Shown: in pieces, positions 17,504-26,791 of the stretch
Position numbering within the stretch: position 1 is the stretch's first letter
Layout: every line of letters begins with the position of its first letter
DNA from: Bacilli bacterium
GTDB lineage: Bacteria; Bacillota_I; Bacilli_A; RFN20; CAG-826
Direction of reading: 5' to 3'
Length of the DNA stretch: 64,000 nucleotides
NCBI GenBank assembly: GCA_017429285.1
Contig: JAFRPF010000016.1
Location: 164,471-228,470, forward strand
The notes under the pieces: generated by a model
What the model saw: only the letters and a program-made list of their open reading frames with translations
Told to the model about the DNA's origin: nothing
The model's database searches: none
Made by a program: the position numbers and the translations under genes

Positions 17504-20109
17504 TATTTGATAAGTCCTTTAAGTAAATTAAGTGCTTCATTAACTTTAGAGGAATCTTTACCAGCACCAGAGGCCATATCAGGCCTGCCGCCACCGCTTC
17601 CACCTAAAGCGTTAGTTACTTGTTTAACGATGTTGCCGGCTAAATAGCCTTTTTCATTTGCTTTCTTACTTGCCGCGCATATCACTGGTAAATTACCATT
17701 TTCTTCACCGATTAAAACTATTAGATAGTTTTCATGAGTTTTCTTTAAATTATCGGATAAGGATAATAAGGAATCACGCTTATTACCTTTTAAATAAGCA
17801 TATAAATAACTAATTCCATTTAGTTCATTAAATGAATTCTTTAAAGATTCGCTAGATAAATAAGCGATTTTATCGGATAAAGATTCATTCATCTTCTTCA
17901 TTTCTTCTTTTTCTTTTAATAAAGTAGAAACTCTATTTGGAACATCATTAAAGCTAGCGACACCCACTTGATCTCTCACTCTACCTAAAAGATTTTCTCT
18001 TCTTTTAATTAATTCGTAAGCTCCATAAGAAGTTCTCGCTTGAATTCTACGAATTCCCGCACCGGTACTTTCTTCAAATTCGATGACAAAGATACCGATA
18101 TCTTGCGAATTACTAACATGGGTTCCACCGCAGAACTCTTTACTGACCTCACCAAAACAAACCACTCTGACGACGTCACCATATTTTTCATCAAATAAGG
18201 CTTTCGCACCAATTTTCTTAGCTTCTTCAATTGGTAAAACTTGTGTGGTACATGGAATTCCTTCAGCGATCCATTCATTAACTTTCTTTTCGACTTCTGC
18301 TAATTCTTCAGGAGTCACTTTTTGATAATGATTGAAGTCAAAATGGGAATATTCATCATTAACATATGAACCTTGTTGAGCGATATGGTCACCTAAAACC
18401 TCAGTTAAAGCTTGTTGTAACAAGTGAACCGAAGAGTGATTTCTCATAATCTTTTGACGACGTAATTCATCCACTTTTAAGAGAAATTTATCACCAACTT
18501 TAATATTTCCATATAATCCTTCGATGTGATGGAGATGTTGTTTATTAGGAGCTTTGATCACATTTGTGACTTTAAAGGCTGATTCACTATTTTTAATAGT
18601 GCCAGTATCGGCCACTTGACCACCACTTTCTGCATAGAAGTTAGTTTCTTTAAAAATCACATCGCCTTCATCACTTATTTCCTCTACTCTCACACCATTT
18701 TTAAATAAGGCAATAACTTCACTTTCAAGAGGCTTAATACCATATGTAAATAGACTTGGTTCATTAAATTCCAATAAGTCTTTAGATTGCTTATTCATGC
18801 TTTGTAAATCGCCTCTTGCGTTTCTAGCTCTTTCTTTTTGTTCTTTCATAAGAGCTTCAAAACCCGCTAAATCGACTTTGACATGATTTTCTTCACATAT
18901 TTCCATGGTTAATTCTTTTGGAAAACCAAAGGTATCGTAAAGTAAGAACATATCTTTACCATCTAATGTATCTTTACCTTTGATGGACTTTAATAGCATC
19001 GCTTCACCATTTTCTAAAGTTTTTAAGAATTTTTCTTCTTCCGCTTTAATCATCTTAGAAATGAATTCTTTCTTACCTTGTAAATAGGGGTAATATGATT
19101 TCATAATTTCAGAGACTATATCAACAAGTTGATATAAGAAAGGATGATTGATGCCTAATACCTTGCCATAACGCTCCGCTCTTCTTAATAAACGACGTAA
19201 GACATAACCACGTCCTTCATTAGAGAACATCTCCCCATCTGCTAAAGCAAATGTAATAGCTCTAATATGATCAGCAATCACTCTAAACGCTAAAGTATTC
19301 TCTTGATATTTATGATTAGAATATTCTTGGACTTTTTCAATAATTGGCCAGAATAAATCGGTTTCAAAATTAGTTTCTGTGCCTTGAATAATACAACAGA
19401 ATCTTTCTAATCCCGCTCCGGTATCGATATTTTTACTTGGAAGTTCCTTATATTCTTCTCTTTTTACACCGGTAACAGAGTTAAACTGTGAGAAAACAAT
19501 ATTCCATATTTCGATATAACGGTCGTTTTCTTCGTCATCGATTAATAAAGATAAGCCTTTACCTTCGGGATCATATTTTTCTCCTCTATCAAAGAAGATT
19601 TCAGTATCTGGACCACATGGACCTTCACCAATTTCCCAGAAGTTATCATCTTTTGGCACTAAATGGTCTTCGCTTATTCCAGCCTCCATCCAGCATTTCT
19701 TGGTTTCTAGGTCTTCTGTATAGTATGTGATATATAGTTTTTCCTTTGGAAAACCAAACCATTTTTCATCGGTTAATAATTCTTTGGCCCAGGGGATAAC
19801 TTCTTTACGGAAATAATCACCAATAGAGAAATTACCAAGCATTTCAAAGAATGTGTGGTGTCTAGCGGTATGTCCAACATTTTCAATATCGTTAGTTCTA
19901 ATTGATTTTTGGGCGTTAGTGATCCTTCTTGATGGAGGAATTTCACTACCATCAAAATATTTCTTTAAAGCGGCGACGCCAGCGTTAATCCATAAAAGAG
20001 TTGGATCGTTCTTAGGAATCAAAGAACTACCTGGTTCAACATGGTGACCTTTACTTTTAAAGAAATCTAACCACATTTGTCTAATTTCGCCTGAAGTCAT
20101 CTTTTTCAT
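17503..20109 (-). CDS. alaS: Alanyl-tRNA synthetase
   Basis: 868 residues, class II synthetase. The catalytic core has HHTFFEMLGNFSIGDYF. The editing domain has HSSVHLLQQAL and CGGTHV, the Zn-binding pieces that clear mischarged Ser/Gly. The C-Ala domain ends with GGSGGGRPDMASGAG. Length is typical (about 875). Shine-Dalgarno GGAGG precedes MKKMTSGEIR. Expression should be controlled by the T-box leader immediately upstream. It is the first gene of a five-gene operon (alaS, ruvX, DUF1292, ABC ATPase, permease). Confidence 0.99.
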   Translation of the reverse strand: MKKMTSGEIRQMWLDFFKSKGHHVEPGSSLIPKNDPTLLWINAGVAALKKYFDGSEIPPSRRITNAQKSIRTNDIENVGHTARHHTFFEMLGNFSIGDYFRKEVIPWAKELLTDEKWFGFPKEKLYITYYTEDLETKKCWMEAGISEDHLVPKDDNFWEIGEGPCGPDTEIFFDRGEKYDPEGKGLSLLIDDEENDRYIEIWNIVFSQFNSVTGVKREEYKELPSKNIDTGAGLERFCCIIQGTETNFETDLFWPIIEKVQEYSNHKYQENTLAFRVIADHIRAITFALADGEMFSNEGRGYVLRRLLRRAERYGKVLGINHPFLYQLVDIVSEIMKSYYPYLQGKKEFISKMIKAEEEKFLKTLENGEAMLLKSIKGKDTLDGKDMFLLYDTFGFPKELTMEICEENHVKVDLAGFEALMKEQKERARNARGDLQSMNKQSKDLLEFNEPSLFTYGIKPLESEVIALFKNGVRVEEISDEGDVIFKETNFYAESGGQVADTGTIKNSESAFKVTNVIKAPNKQHLHHIEGLYGNIKVGDKFLLKVDELRRQKIMRNHSSVHLLQQALTEVLGDHIAQQGSYVNDEYSHFDFNHYQKVTPEELAEVEKKVNEWIAEGIPCTTQVLPIEEAKKIGAKALFDEKYGDVVRVVCFGEVSKEFCGGTHVSNSQDIGIFVIEFEESTGAGIRRIQARTSYGAYELIKRRENLLGRVRDQVGVASFNDVPNRVSTLLKEKEEMKKMNESLSDKIAYLSSESLKNSFNELNGISYLYAYLKGNKRDSLLSLSDNLKKTHENYLIVLIGEENGNLPVICAASKKANEKGYLAGNIVKQVTNALGGSGGGRPDMASGAGKDSSKVNEALNLLKGLIK

Positions 20110-20353
20110 ATTTTTGCCTCCGAATATAATAAAAGTTCCTTTTTAAGGAACGATAATTTTACCGCGGTACCATCCTTATTCATTCATTATTATGAATGCA
20201 CTTATTTATAACTTTACGCAGTTAACGGCGGGGATTAGCCGCATTCTTGAGAAGTGGCCCACTTATCTATCCTTATAACCTTTTCACCACTAGTTATTCG
20301 CTCTTAAAGGAATTAATAAGCTTCTTTTCTTGCTTAACGAAAAATAAATTATC
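20110..20353 (-). promoter_or_regulatory. T-box leader of alaS with promoter
   Basis: Reading the reverse strand: extended -10 TGTGATAAT (box 20348-20353), about 160 nt of structured leader, then the T-box GGATGGTACCGCGG at 20162-20175. The terminator GTTCCTT / AAGGAAC follows at 20135-20151 with TTTTATTAT after it, and then the Shine-Dalgarno. The TGGT of the T-box fits the ACCA end of tRNA-Ala. Uncharged tRNA should favour the antiterminator and turn alaS on. I could not place the Ala specifier codon with certainty. This element fills the gap between mnmA and alaS. Confidence 0.92.
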
Positions 20354-20400
20354 ACAAATTAGCGATAAATACTACTTTTATATATAAAAAAACTATTTTA

Positions 20401-21531
20401 TTAATCAGTTTGCTTATTTTTGTAATAGGTGTGATCAATTAATCCACCACCTAAACATATATCGCCGTTATATAAAACTGCCGCTTGACCTGGTGTGACA
20501 GCTTTATATGGCTCATCATATATTAATTCAATCTCATCTTCATTTATAAAATGAATGGTGACACCTTTATCTTCTTGACGATATCTAAATTTAGCGAATA
20601 GATGTTGTCCTTCTTTTGGTTTATCAGTGATAAAGTTTAAAACTTTAACGGTACATCTATCACTTAATAAATAATCATTTTCTTCTCCAGAAGCAACATA
20701 AAGGATGTTTTTCTTTATATCTTTTTTAGCGATAAACCAACCTTTTGCGACTTCTCCAGAGATTCCTCCGATGCCAAGTCCTTTTCTTTGACCGATGGTA
20801 TAATACATCGCCCCATCGTGTTTTCCGATGACTCGACCGGTATTTATATCAACAATATTTCCCTTTTGTGCGGGGATGTAATTCTTTAAGAATTCTTTAA
20901 AATTTCTTTCTCCGATAAAACAGACACCAGTGCTATCTTTTTTATCCATAACTGAAGATAAATTAAGTTCATGAGCCAGTCTTCTCACTTCTGGTTTATC
21001 AATATCTCCTAAAGGAAATAAGCAAGAAGAAACTTGTTCTTGTGATATTTGCGACAAGAAATAGGTTTGATCTTTGTTTTTATCAAATGATTTTAATAAA
21101 TAAGTTTTCCCGTCTTTATCCATTCTTTTGGCGTAATGCCCCATGGCGATATAATCAAATCCTTTGCTTTTCGCAAATTTTAAAAAAGCATCAAATTTAA
21201 TATATTTATTGCAGAAAATATCAGGGTTAGGAGTTCTACCTGATTCATACTCTCTTATTAAATAAGAGAAAACATCATCCCAGTACTCTTTCACAAAATC
21301 GATTCTTAATAATTCAATGCCGAGCTTTTTAGCCACTAAAACGGCATCATCATAATCTTTTTCTTGTGGACATTGGGAATTATTAATGGTGGGATTACCT
21401 AAATAATCGCCATTCGCCAAAGCATCCCAGTTACGCATAAAACAAGCGGAAACATCATAGCCTTGTTTCTTTAATAAATAGGCAGCAACCGCACTATCAA
21501 CTCCACCTGATAAACCGATTAAAACTTTCAT
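20401..21531 (-). CDS. mnmA: tRNA-specific 2-thiouridylase MnmA
   Basis: 376 residues; puts the 2-thio group on U34 of tRNA Lys, Glu and Gln. PP-loop LSGGVDSAV at 7-15. Catalytic Cys107 in NPDIFCN and Cys204 in TGVCFIGER form the persulfide pair. The C-terminal barrel has GQRKGLGIGG and PGQAAVLY. Start overlaps the dtd stop (TAATG). It is the last gene of rarA-dtd-mnmA; no convincing terminator hairpin follows. Confidence 0.98.
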   Translation of the reverse strand: MKVLIGLSGGVDSAVAAYLLKKQGYDVSACFMRNWDALANGDYLGNPTINNSQCPQEKDYDDAVLVAKKLGIELLRIDFVKEYWDDVFSYLIREYESGRTPNPDIFCNKYIKFDAFLKFAKSKGFDYIAMGHYAKRMDKDGKTYLLKSFDKNKDQTYFLSQISQEQVSSCLFPLGDIDKPEVRRLAHELNLSSVMDKKDSTGVCFIGERNFKEFLKNYIPAQKGNIVDINTGRVIGKHDGAMYYTIGQRKGLGIGGISGEVAKGWFIAKKDIKKNILYVASGEENDYLLSDRCTVKVLNFITDKPKEGQHLFAKFRYRQEDKGVTIHFINEDEIELIYDEPYKAVTPGQAAVLYNGDICLGGGLIDHTYYKNKQTD

Positions 21532-21983
21532 TAATTAAAAAGCTCCTTGCTATCAAGTAGTAGGGTAAATGGTCCGTCGTTAATACTCTCCACTTTCATA
21601 TCTGCACCAAAGACGCCTGTTGAGACTTTTCCATGCTTTAATTCAAGTTGTTCGTTGAAATAATCATATAAAGGTTCAGCCTCACCTGGTCTTAAAGCAT
21701 CCACGAAGGATGGTCTTCTTCCTTTAGCGGCGTTCGCGTATAAAGTAAATTGACTCACCGAAAGAATGGAGCCGCTCACTTCTTGTAAAGAAATATTGAT
21801 CTGTCCGTGTTCATCTGGGAAAACTCTTAAAGAGAGAATCTTATCGACCATCTTATCAACTATTTCTTTATCATCTCCATCGGTAAAACCGACGAGCAAA
21901 AGATAACCACGGTTAATTGAGCCAACAACCTTTTGGTTAATCTCCACTTTTGCACTTAAAACAGTTGTTAAAACGACACGCAT
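21531..21983 (-). CDS. dtd: D-aminoacyl-tRNA deacylase
   Basis: 150 residues; removes D-amino acids (and Gly from tRNA-Ala) from tRNA. MRVVLTTVLSAKVEI is the standard N-terminus, SQFTLYA is the first active-site motif and NDGPFTLLLDS carries the Gly-cisPro segment (usual form NGPVT). An ATG seven codons further upstream is in frame, but the family begins at MRVV, and AGGTGA is well spaced for the ATG at 21983. The start overlaps the rarA stop as TAATG. Confidence 0.95.
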   Translation of the reverse strand: MRVVLTTVLSAKVEINQKVVGSINRGYLLLVGFTDGDDKEIVDKMVDKILSLRVFPDEHGQINISLQEVSGSILSVSQFTLYANAAKGRRPSFVDALRPGEAEPLYDYFNEQLELKHGKVSTGVFGADMKVESINDGPFTLLLDSKELFN

Positions 21984-23218
21984 TATTTCTTCACCTTTTC
22001 CCAATATTCTTTGAGGGCTTGCTCAAATTTATTGTCCTGATAAATATAATATTTAGCATCCTTAATATCATCAGGTAGATATTGCTGTCTTACCCAGTGA
22101 TGAGAATAGTCATGTGGGTATTTATAATTTTGCCCCTTAACATTAGCATCTTCTCCATCATAATGAGTATTTTGTAAAGAGCGAGGAACATTAATTCCTT
22201 TACCTTGATGGATGTCACTAATGGCGGTATCAATAGCGATAACACCGGAATTAGATTTCGGAGCTGTCGCAATTAAAATTGCGGCATTAGATAAAGGAAG
22301 TCTAGCTTCTGGCATTCCTAATTGAAGAGCACTATCAACAGCGGCTTTGACAATTGGAATGATGTTTGGATAAGCCATACCGACATCTTCGCTAGCGGAA
22401 CATAATAATCTTCGACAAGCGGCGATTAAATCTCCAGCTTCAAGCATCTTCGCTAAATAAAAGACAGCAGCATCTGGATCACTACCTCTTAATGATTTCA
22501 TTAAAGCGGACAAATTATCGAAGTGTTTATCTTCACTTCTATCATAGGAAATATTGGCTTTATCGATTAAAGAATCCACCATCTTTTTGGTGATTTTCTT
22601 GCTTTTGGTTAAGGAATTAGCGAGAAATTCTAAATTATTTAAAGCTTTTCTCATATCGCCATTACAAGAGATTGCTAATAAAGATAAAGCTTCTTTTTCT
22701 AAAGAAACGTCAAGCTTTTTCGCCGCTCTTAAAAGTCCTTTTTCGACTTCGCTATTTTTGATGGCTTTAAATTCAAAAACAGTACATCTACTTAATAAAG
22801 CTGGGTAGATATAAAAGTAAGGATTTTCAGTTGTGGAAGCAATAAGTGTGATATCCCCGTTTTCCACAAATTCTAAAAGAGATTGTTGTTGTTTCTTGTT
22901 TAAATATTGAATTTCATCTAGATATAAAAGAATGCCATTAGTGTTAAATAGGCCGTTCACTTCAGCGATGATTTTTTTAATATCATCGGTGGAAGCGGTT
23001 GTGCCGTTAAGTTTATATAGCGACATATTGGCTTTTTTAGCGATGATATTAGCCATTGTCGTCTTACCAGTTCCGGGAGGACCATAAAAAATCATATTGG
23101 AGATGTGTCCAGAATCGATAAATTTACGGAATGTTGTTCCCTTATCTAAAAGATGGTTTTGCCCCACCATCTCTTCTAATAATTCTGGTCTAATTTCATC
23201 GGCTAATGGTTTTTGCAT
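21983..23218 (-). CDS. rarA: Replication-associated recombination protein RarA (MgsA)
   Basis: A 411-residue AAA+ ATPase related to clamp loaders. N-terminal MVGQNHLLDKG, Walker A GPPGTGKTTMA, Walker B LYLDEIQ, sensor TTENPYF and the tetramerisation domain near the C-terminus (VPRSLQNTHYDG, YKYPHDY). It acts at stalled forks. The likely -10 TATTAT ends 7 nt before the ATG with no Shine-Dalgarno, so the operon rarA-dtd-mnmA probably begins with a leaderless start. Confidence 0.96.
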   Translation of the reverse strand: MQKPLADEIRPELLEEMVGQNHLLDKGTTFRKFIDSGHISNMIFYGPPGTGKTTMANIIAKKANMSLYKLNGTTASTDDIKKIIAEVNGLFNTNGILLYLDEIQYLNKKQQQSLLEFVENGDITLIASTTENPYFYIYPALLSRCTVFEFKAIKNSEVEKGLLRAAKKLDVSLEKEALSLLAISCNGDMRKALNNLEFLANSLTKSKKITKKMVDSLIDKANISYDRSEDKHFDNLSALMKSLRGSDPDAAVFYLAKMLEAGDLIAACRRLLCSASEDVGMAYPNIIPIVKAAVDSALQLGMPEARLPLSNAAILIATAPKSNSGVIAIDTAISDIHQGKGINVPRSLQNTHYDGEDANVKGQNYKYPHDYSHHWVRQQYLPDDIKDAKYYIYQDNKFEQALKEYWEKVKK

Positions 23219-23292
23219 GCAATAATAATATCGATATTCTTTTCATTAATCAAGATTAATGCAATTGATATAAGACTTATTAGATAAAATAA

Positions 23293-23314
23293 GACCCCAT
23301 GTTTCCATGAGGTC
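23293..23314 (-). terminator. Terminator of pyrimidine-nucleoside phosphorylase
   Basis: On the reverse strand GACCTCATG / CATGGGGTC forms a 9-bp stem (one G-U) with a GAAA tetraloop, followed by TTATTTTA. It lies 15 nt past the stop. Confidence 0.88.
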
Positions 23315-23328
23315 AATTGAGTTAATAA

Positions 23329-24639
23329 TTATTTTTCGATAATTTCACGAATGACTGGCATTGGGGTGACTTTTTCACTAACGATAACGAAGGCTTTCTT
23401 CACATCATCAGCAATCGGCTTATATTCTTCAGGTTCTTTATTAGTGTGTAAAGTCGCTAATAATTCGCCCTTATCAACATGATCGCCAACTTTCTTATTT
23501 AATAAGATACCAGCGCTCATATCGATGACATCATCAAGAGTTTCTCTTCCACCACCAAGTTTCATGCTACTAACACCGATTTCTAAGGCGTTTAAGCTAG
23601 TCACATAACCACTTTGGCTAGCGCGGATTTCAATTTGGTTTTTAGCAAGTTCGAATTTCTCTGGATGTAGGATATAAGAAATATCTCCACCTTGCGCTTC
23701 TATCATCTTCACAAATTTATCAAAGGCAGCGCCTGATTTAATGGCTTCTTCGAGTTTTGCTCTACCTTCTTCATAGTCTTTAACGACTTTGGCTTGTTTA
23801 AGCATAATCGCACCAGATGTATAACATAATTCCATTAAATCTTTTGGACCGTTACCATGTAAAGCGGCGATTGCTTCTTTAACTTCTAAGGCGTTACCAA
23901 CGGCTAAACCTAAAGGTTCACTCATATCAGATAAAACCGCTTTCGTATTTCTGCCTAATCTATTACCAATATCGACCATGATATGAGCTAATGTTCTAGC
24001 GTCATCCATGTTTTTCATAAATGCACCTTCACCTACGGTGACATCTAATAAGATGGCATCAGATCCACTAGCGAGTTTTTTAGACATAACACTAGCAGCG
24101 ATTAATGGAATAGATTCCACTGTTCCAGTCACATCTCTTAAAGCGTACATCTTTTTATCAGCAGGAACTAATGAACCAGTTTGTCCGACGATCGCACAAC
24201 CGATGGAATTGACTTGTCTAGCAAATCTTTCTCCTTCAATCGCGACTGTAACACCTGGAATAGATTCTAATTTATCTAATGTACCACCGGTATGGCCCAA
24301 ACCACGACCGCTCATTTTGGCTAATGTCGCACCACACGCAGCAACCATTGGTCCAAGTACCAAAGATGTTTTATCACCAACACCACCAGTGCTGTGTTTA
24401 TCAACTTTCACACCTTTTAAATGTGATAAGTTAAGTACTTCACCAGAATGTTCCATTCTATCGGTTAGTGTCGCGATTTCACGGTTTGTCATACCTTTAA
24501 ATAAAATCGCCATTTGCATCGCACTAGATTGATAATCTGGGATCTCGCCTTTAACGTAACCATCAATCCAAAATGTGATTTCTTCATCACTTAATTCATG
24601 ACCATCTCTTTTTTTGATGATCAAATCAACCATTCGCAT
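23329..24639 (-). CDS. pdp: Pyrimidine-nucleoside phosphorylase
   Basis: 436 residues; phosphorolysis of uridine, deoxyuridine and thymidine to base plus (deoxy)ribose-1-phosphate. Signature GHTGGTLDKLESIPG and phosphate-binding KHSTGGVGDKTSL are present, with the C-terminal domain (GYVTSLNALEIG, LGGGRE) typical of the NP-II family. Length suits Pdp/DeoA. CGAGGT lies 8 nt before the first ATG. It stands alone, divergent from the methyltransferase gene. Whether it is thymidine-specific (DeoA) cannot be told from sequence by eye. Confidence 0.95.
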   Translation of the reverse strand: MRMVDLIIKKRDGHELSDEEITFWIDGYVKGEIPDYQSSAMQMAILFKGMTNREIATLTDRMEHSGEVLNLSHLKGVKVDKHSTGGVGDKTSLVLGPMVAACGATLAKMSGRGLGHTGGTLDKLESIPGVTVAIEGERFARQVNSIGCAIVGQTGSLVPADKKMYALRDVTGTVESIPLIAASVMSKKLASGSDAILLDVTVGEGAFMKNMDDARTLAHIMVDIGNRLGRNTKAVLSDMSEPLGLAVGNALEVKEAIAALHGNGPKDLMELCYTSGAIMLKQAKVVKDYEEGRAKLEEAIKSGAAFDKFVKMIEAQGGDISYILHPEKFELAKNQIEIRASQSGYVTSLNALEIGVSSMKLGGGRETLDDVIDMSAGILLNKKVGDHVDKGELLATLHTNKEPEEYKPIADDVKKAFVIVSEKVTPMPVIREIIEK

Positions 24640-24723
24640 ATATATTTACCTCGTTATTATAATAGCATATCAAGCGATGAATTTTGCATACATTTTCTTT
24701 TAAGAAAAGAATAATATATAGAT
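24640..24723. promoter_or_regulatory. Divergent promoter region, pdp and rRNA methyltransferase
   Basis: Reverse TATAAT at 24656-24661 and Shine-Dalgarno CGAGGT at 24648-24653 serve pdp. Forward TAATAT at 24712-24717 ends 7 nt before the ATG at 24724, with no Shine-Dalgarno, so the methyltransferase mRNA should be leaderless. Confidence 0.55.
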
Positions 24724-25986
24724 ATGGATTTCATTAAGCACCTCGAACGCTATCTAACAAAAGAAGAAATAACTAAACTATTGGATTCTTTAAAAAAGGA
24801 AGATAAACATGCTGTTTTATTAAATATTAATAAGATGGATGAGAAAACTTTTTTATCTATTTATCCAAATTGTTTACCTCATCCGATAGTTAAAAATGCT
24901 TTTTTATATGATAAGAATGAATACGATTTAGGAAAAAGTATCTATTACGCATTAGGTTGTTTTTATTTACAAGAACCATCGGCGATGCTTCCTTCTTATC
25001 TATTAGATGTTAAAGAAAACGATTTAGTTCTTGATATGTGTGCGGCTCCAGGTGGGAAAACTATCCAGGCTAGTTTAAAAATGAACGATAAAGGATTAAT
25101 CATTTCTAACGATTTATCAAGAAGTAGATGCGAAGCTATTATCGAAAATGTTGAAAGAATGGGATTAGGTAATATCGTTATTATAAATAACGACTTTAGT
25201 AAGATTTATAAAAATTACCCATTAACTTTTGATAAAATTATCCTTGATGCACCTTGCTCTGGATCAGGAATGTTTAGAAAAGACAAAAAGATGGAAGAAG
25301 ATTGGTCTTATGCTAAAGTATTGAAATTTTCTTCTATTCAAAAAGAACTTCTTTTAATGGCCTATTATATGCTTAAACCTGGTGGCATAATATCTTATTC
25401 AACATGCAGTTTTTCTTATGAAGAAGATGAAGAGGTTGTTTCTTATTTATTAGCTAATAGCGACGCGGAAATAATCGATATTAATCATCCTTTATTTTAT
25501 AAAAATAAGAATAAACCTTTAGGAGTTCATATCTTCTCTTTTCTTTTTAAGGGAGAAGGTCATTATATTTGTTTAATTAAAAAGCCAGGCACTTTATCTA
25601 AAAAAGAAAATAAAGTTAGTGATAAACAAAAGTACGGTTTCAATTATGTTTATTGTTTTGGAGATTATTTATTCGGCTTAAATGAAGATTTTAATTTTAA
25701 AGGATTTAATATTGTTCGTCTCGGTGTCAAAATCGGGGAAATGATGAAGAATAAAGAAATTAAATACGATTTACATTATGCCCACCAAGTGAAACACTTT
25801 GATCAAGAATTAGAAATTAGTAAAGAACAATTATTAACATATCTATCTGGTAATGTATTAGATATAAAGAAAGATAAAGGTTTATATTTATTAAAATTTA
25901 ATAACATTAATGTTGATATCTCTAACTCTGATGGACGAGTCATTAAAAACCATTATCCGAAAGGTTTAAGAAGAAATTTTAAATAA
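24724..25986 (+). CDS. RsmF/YebU-type 16S rRNA (cytosine-5) methyltransferase
   Basis: 420 residues. SAM-binding motif APGGKT, ISNDLS, then DAPCSGSGMFRK with the TC/PC-type catalytic Cys, and YSTCSFSYEED with the second Cys. The C-terminal third (about 300-420) is the PUA-like RNA-binding region of the RsmF/Firmicutes RsmF-like group. It methylates cytosine in ribosomal RNA. The exact position is not known here. Predicted leaderless start (TAATAT, then ATG 7 nt on). It converges on plsC with a shared hairpin. Confidence 0.9.
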   Translation: MDFIKHLERYLTKEEITKLLDSLKKEDKHAVLLNINKMDEKTFLSIYPNCLPHPIVKNAFLYDKNEYDLGKSIYYALGCFYLQEPSAMLPSYLLDVKENDLVLDMCAAPGGKTIQASLKMNDKGLIISNDLSRSRCEAIIENVERMGLGNIVIINNDFSKIYKNYPLTFDKIILDAPCSGSGMFRKDKKMEEDWSYAKVLKFSSIQKELLLMAYYMLKPGGIISYSTCSFSYEEDEEVVSYLLANSDAEIIDINHPLFYKNKNKPLGVHIFSFLFKGEGHYICLIKKPGTLSKKENKVSDKQKYGFNYVYCFGDYLFGLNEDFNFKGFNIVRLGVKIGEMMKNKEIKYDLHYAHQVKHFDQELEISKEQLLTYLSGNVLDIKKDKGLYLLKFNNINVDISNSDGRVIKNHYPKGLRRNFK

Positions 25987-25987
25987 A

Positions 25988-26004
25988 AAGAGACATAGTC
26001 TCTT
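25988..26004 (-). terminator. Terminator between rRNA methyltransferase and plsC, overlapping the plsC stop
   Basis: AAGAGAC / GTCTCTT with a 3-nt loop. On the reverse strand it is followed by TTTATTT, a good terminator for plsC, and the plsC TAA overlaps the stem. On the forward strand only a weak ATATGTTTT follows. Confidence 0.78.
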
Positions 26005-26791
26005 AATATGTTTTATTGAATCGATATTTTTTATCGATTTTTTTCATGTATTTAAAGTCTAATTCGCGTAACTCGTAATCCACCACTTTTTGAATTTCTC
26101 TTCTAGTCATTAAGGCAATTTCTTCCGTGGTCATATGAGCGTAATCACGAGGATAAATTGGCTTTAATATACGGATAAAAACAGGATATTTTTTATATTT
26201 TGGACTCTTTTTTAAAACACGGAATGTTCCATACATGGCCACTGGAACAATTGGTGCACCCGCTTTAACAGCAGGACGAAAAGTTCCGTGATGGAAATTA
26301 AGCATATTAGAGGTATGATCTTTATTTCTAGTTCCCTCAGGGAAAATAATCCAATCTTTATCTTTTTTATTTTTTAAATCATCTTCTACTTTCATCATCA
26401 CTCTTAATGATTGCTTTAAGTCGTTGCGGTCAAGAAATAAACCATTAATTCCATTAATGACTTTCCCGGCAAAAGGGACTTTTTCAAGTTCCTTTTTAGC
26501 GACAAATGTACATGGTCTACCTAAAGATAAGATTAATGGAACCGGATCATAAGCGGACAAATGATTACAAACGATAAAAGAAGCTTCTTTTGGAAGATTT
26601 TCTAATCCTTTAATATCAATATCAACATCAAAACCGCGATTTAGTTTATTTAATAATTTCTTTAATTTATTGATTCGATATGAAAAAGGAATCTCATCTT
26701 TTTTCTTATTAAATTTTCTCATCCAGGCAAAATAGTCCCATAAAATGGGAAATCCAGCATAGGCAAGTGCTTTTAAGTAATGTCTAGACAT
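26003..26791 (-). CDS. plsC: 1-acyl-sn-glycerol-3-phosphate acyltransferase (PlsC family)
   Basis: A 262-residue membrane-associated acyltransferase that makes phosphatidic acid from lysophosphatidic acid. HX4D motif NHLSAYDP, substrate motif FPEGTRNK, and VPVAMYGTF near the end. A second, more divergent family member is at 60156-60989. The start overlaps the pullulanase stop (TAATG), so it is co-expressed with a glycogen/starch enzyme; no functional link is obvious. Confidence 0.93.
   Translation of the reverse strand: MSRHYLKALAYAGFPILWDYFAWMRKFNKKKDEIPFSYRINKLKKLLNKLNRGFDVDIDIKGLENLPKEASFIVCNHLSAYDPVPLILSLGRPCTFVAKKELEKVPFAGKVINGINGLFLDRNDLKQSLRVMMKVEDDLKNKKDKDWIIFPEGTRNKDHTSNMLNFHHGTFRPAVKAGAPIVPVAMYGTFRVLKKSPKYKKYPVFIRILKPIYPRDYAHMTTEEIALMTRREIQKVVDYELRELDFKYMKKIDKKYRFNKTY

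Noticed and set aside
18009..20047. Several ORFs of 60-90 codons on both strands within alaS
   Set aside because: They lie wholly inside a well-supported gene, lack ribosome-binding sites and have no recognisable product.
21984..22004. Upstream ATG of dtd
   Set aside because: It adds seven residues not typical of the family and lies inside rarA; the ATG at 21983 has a spaced Shine-Dalgarno.
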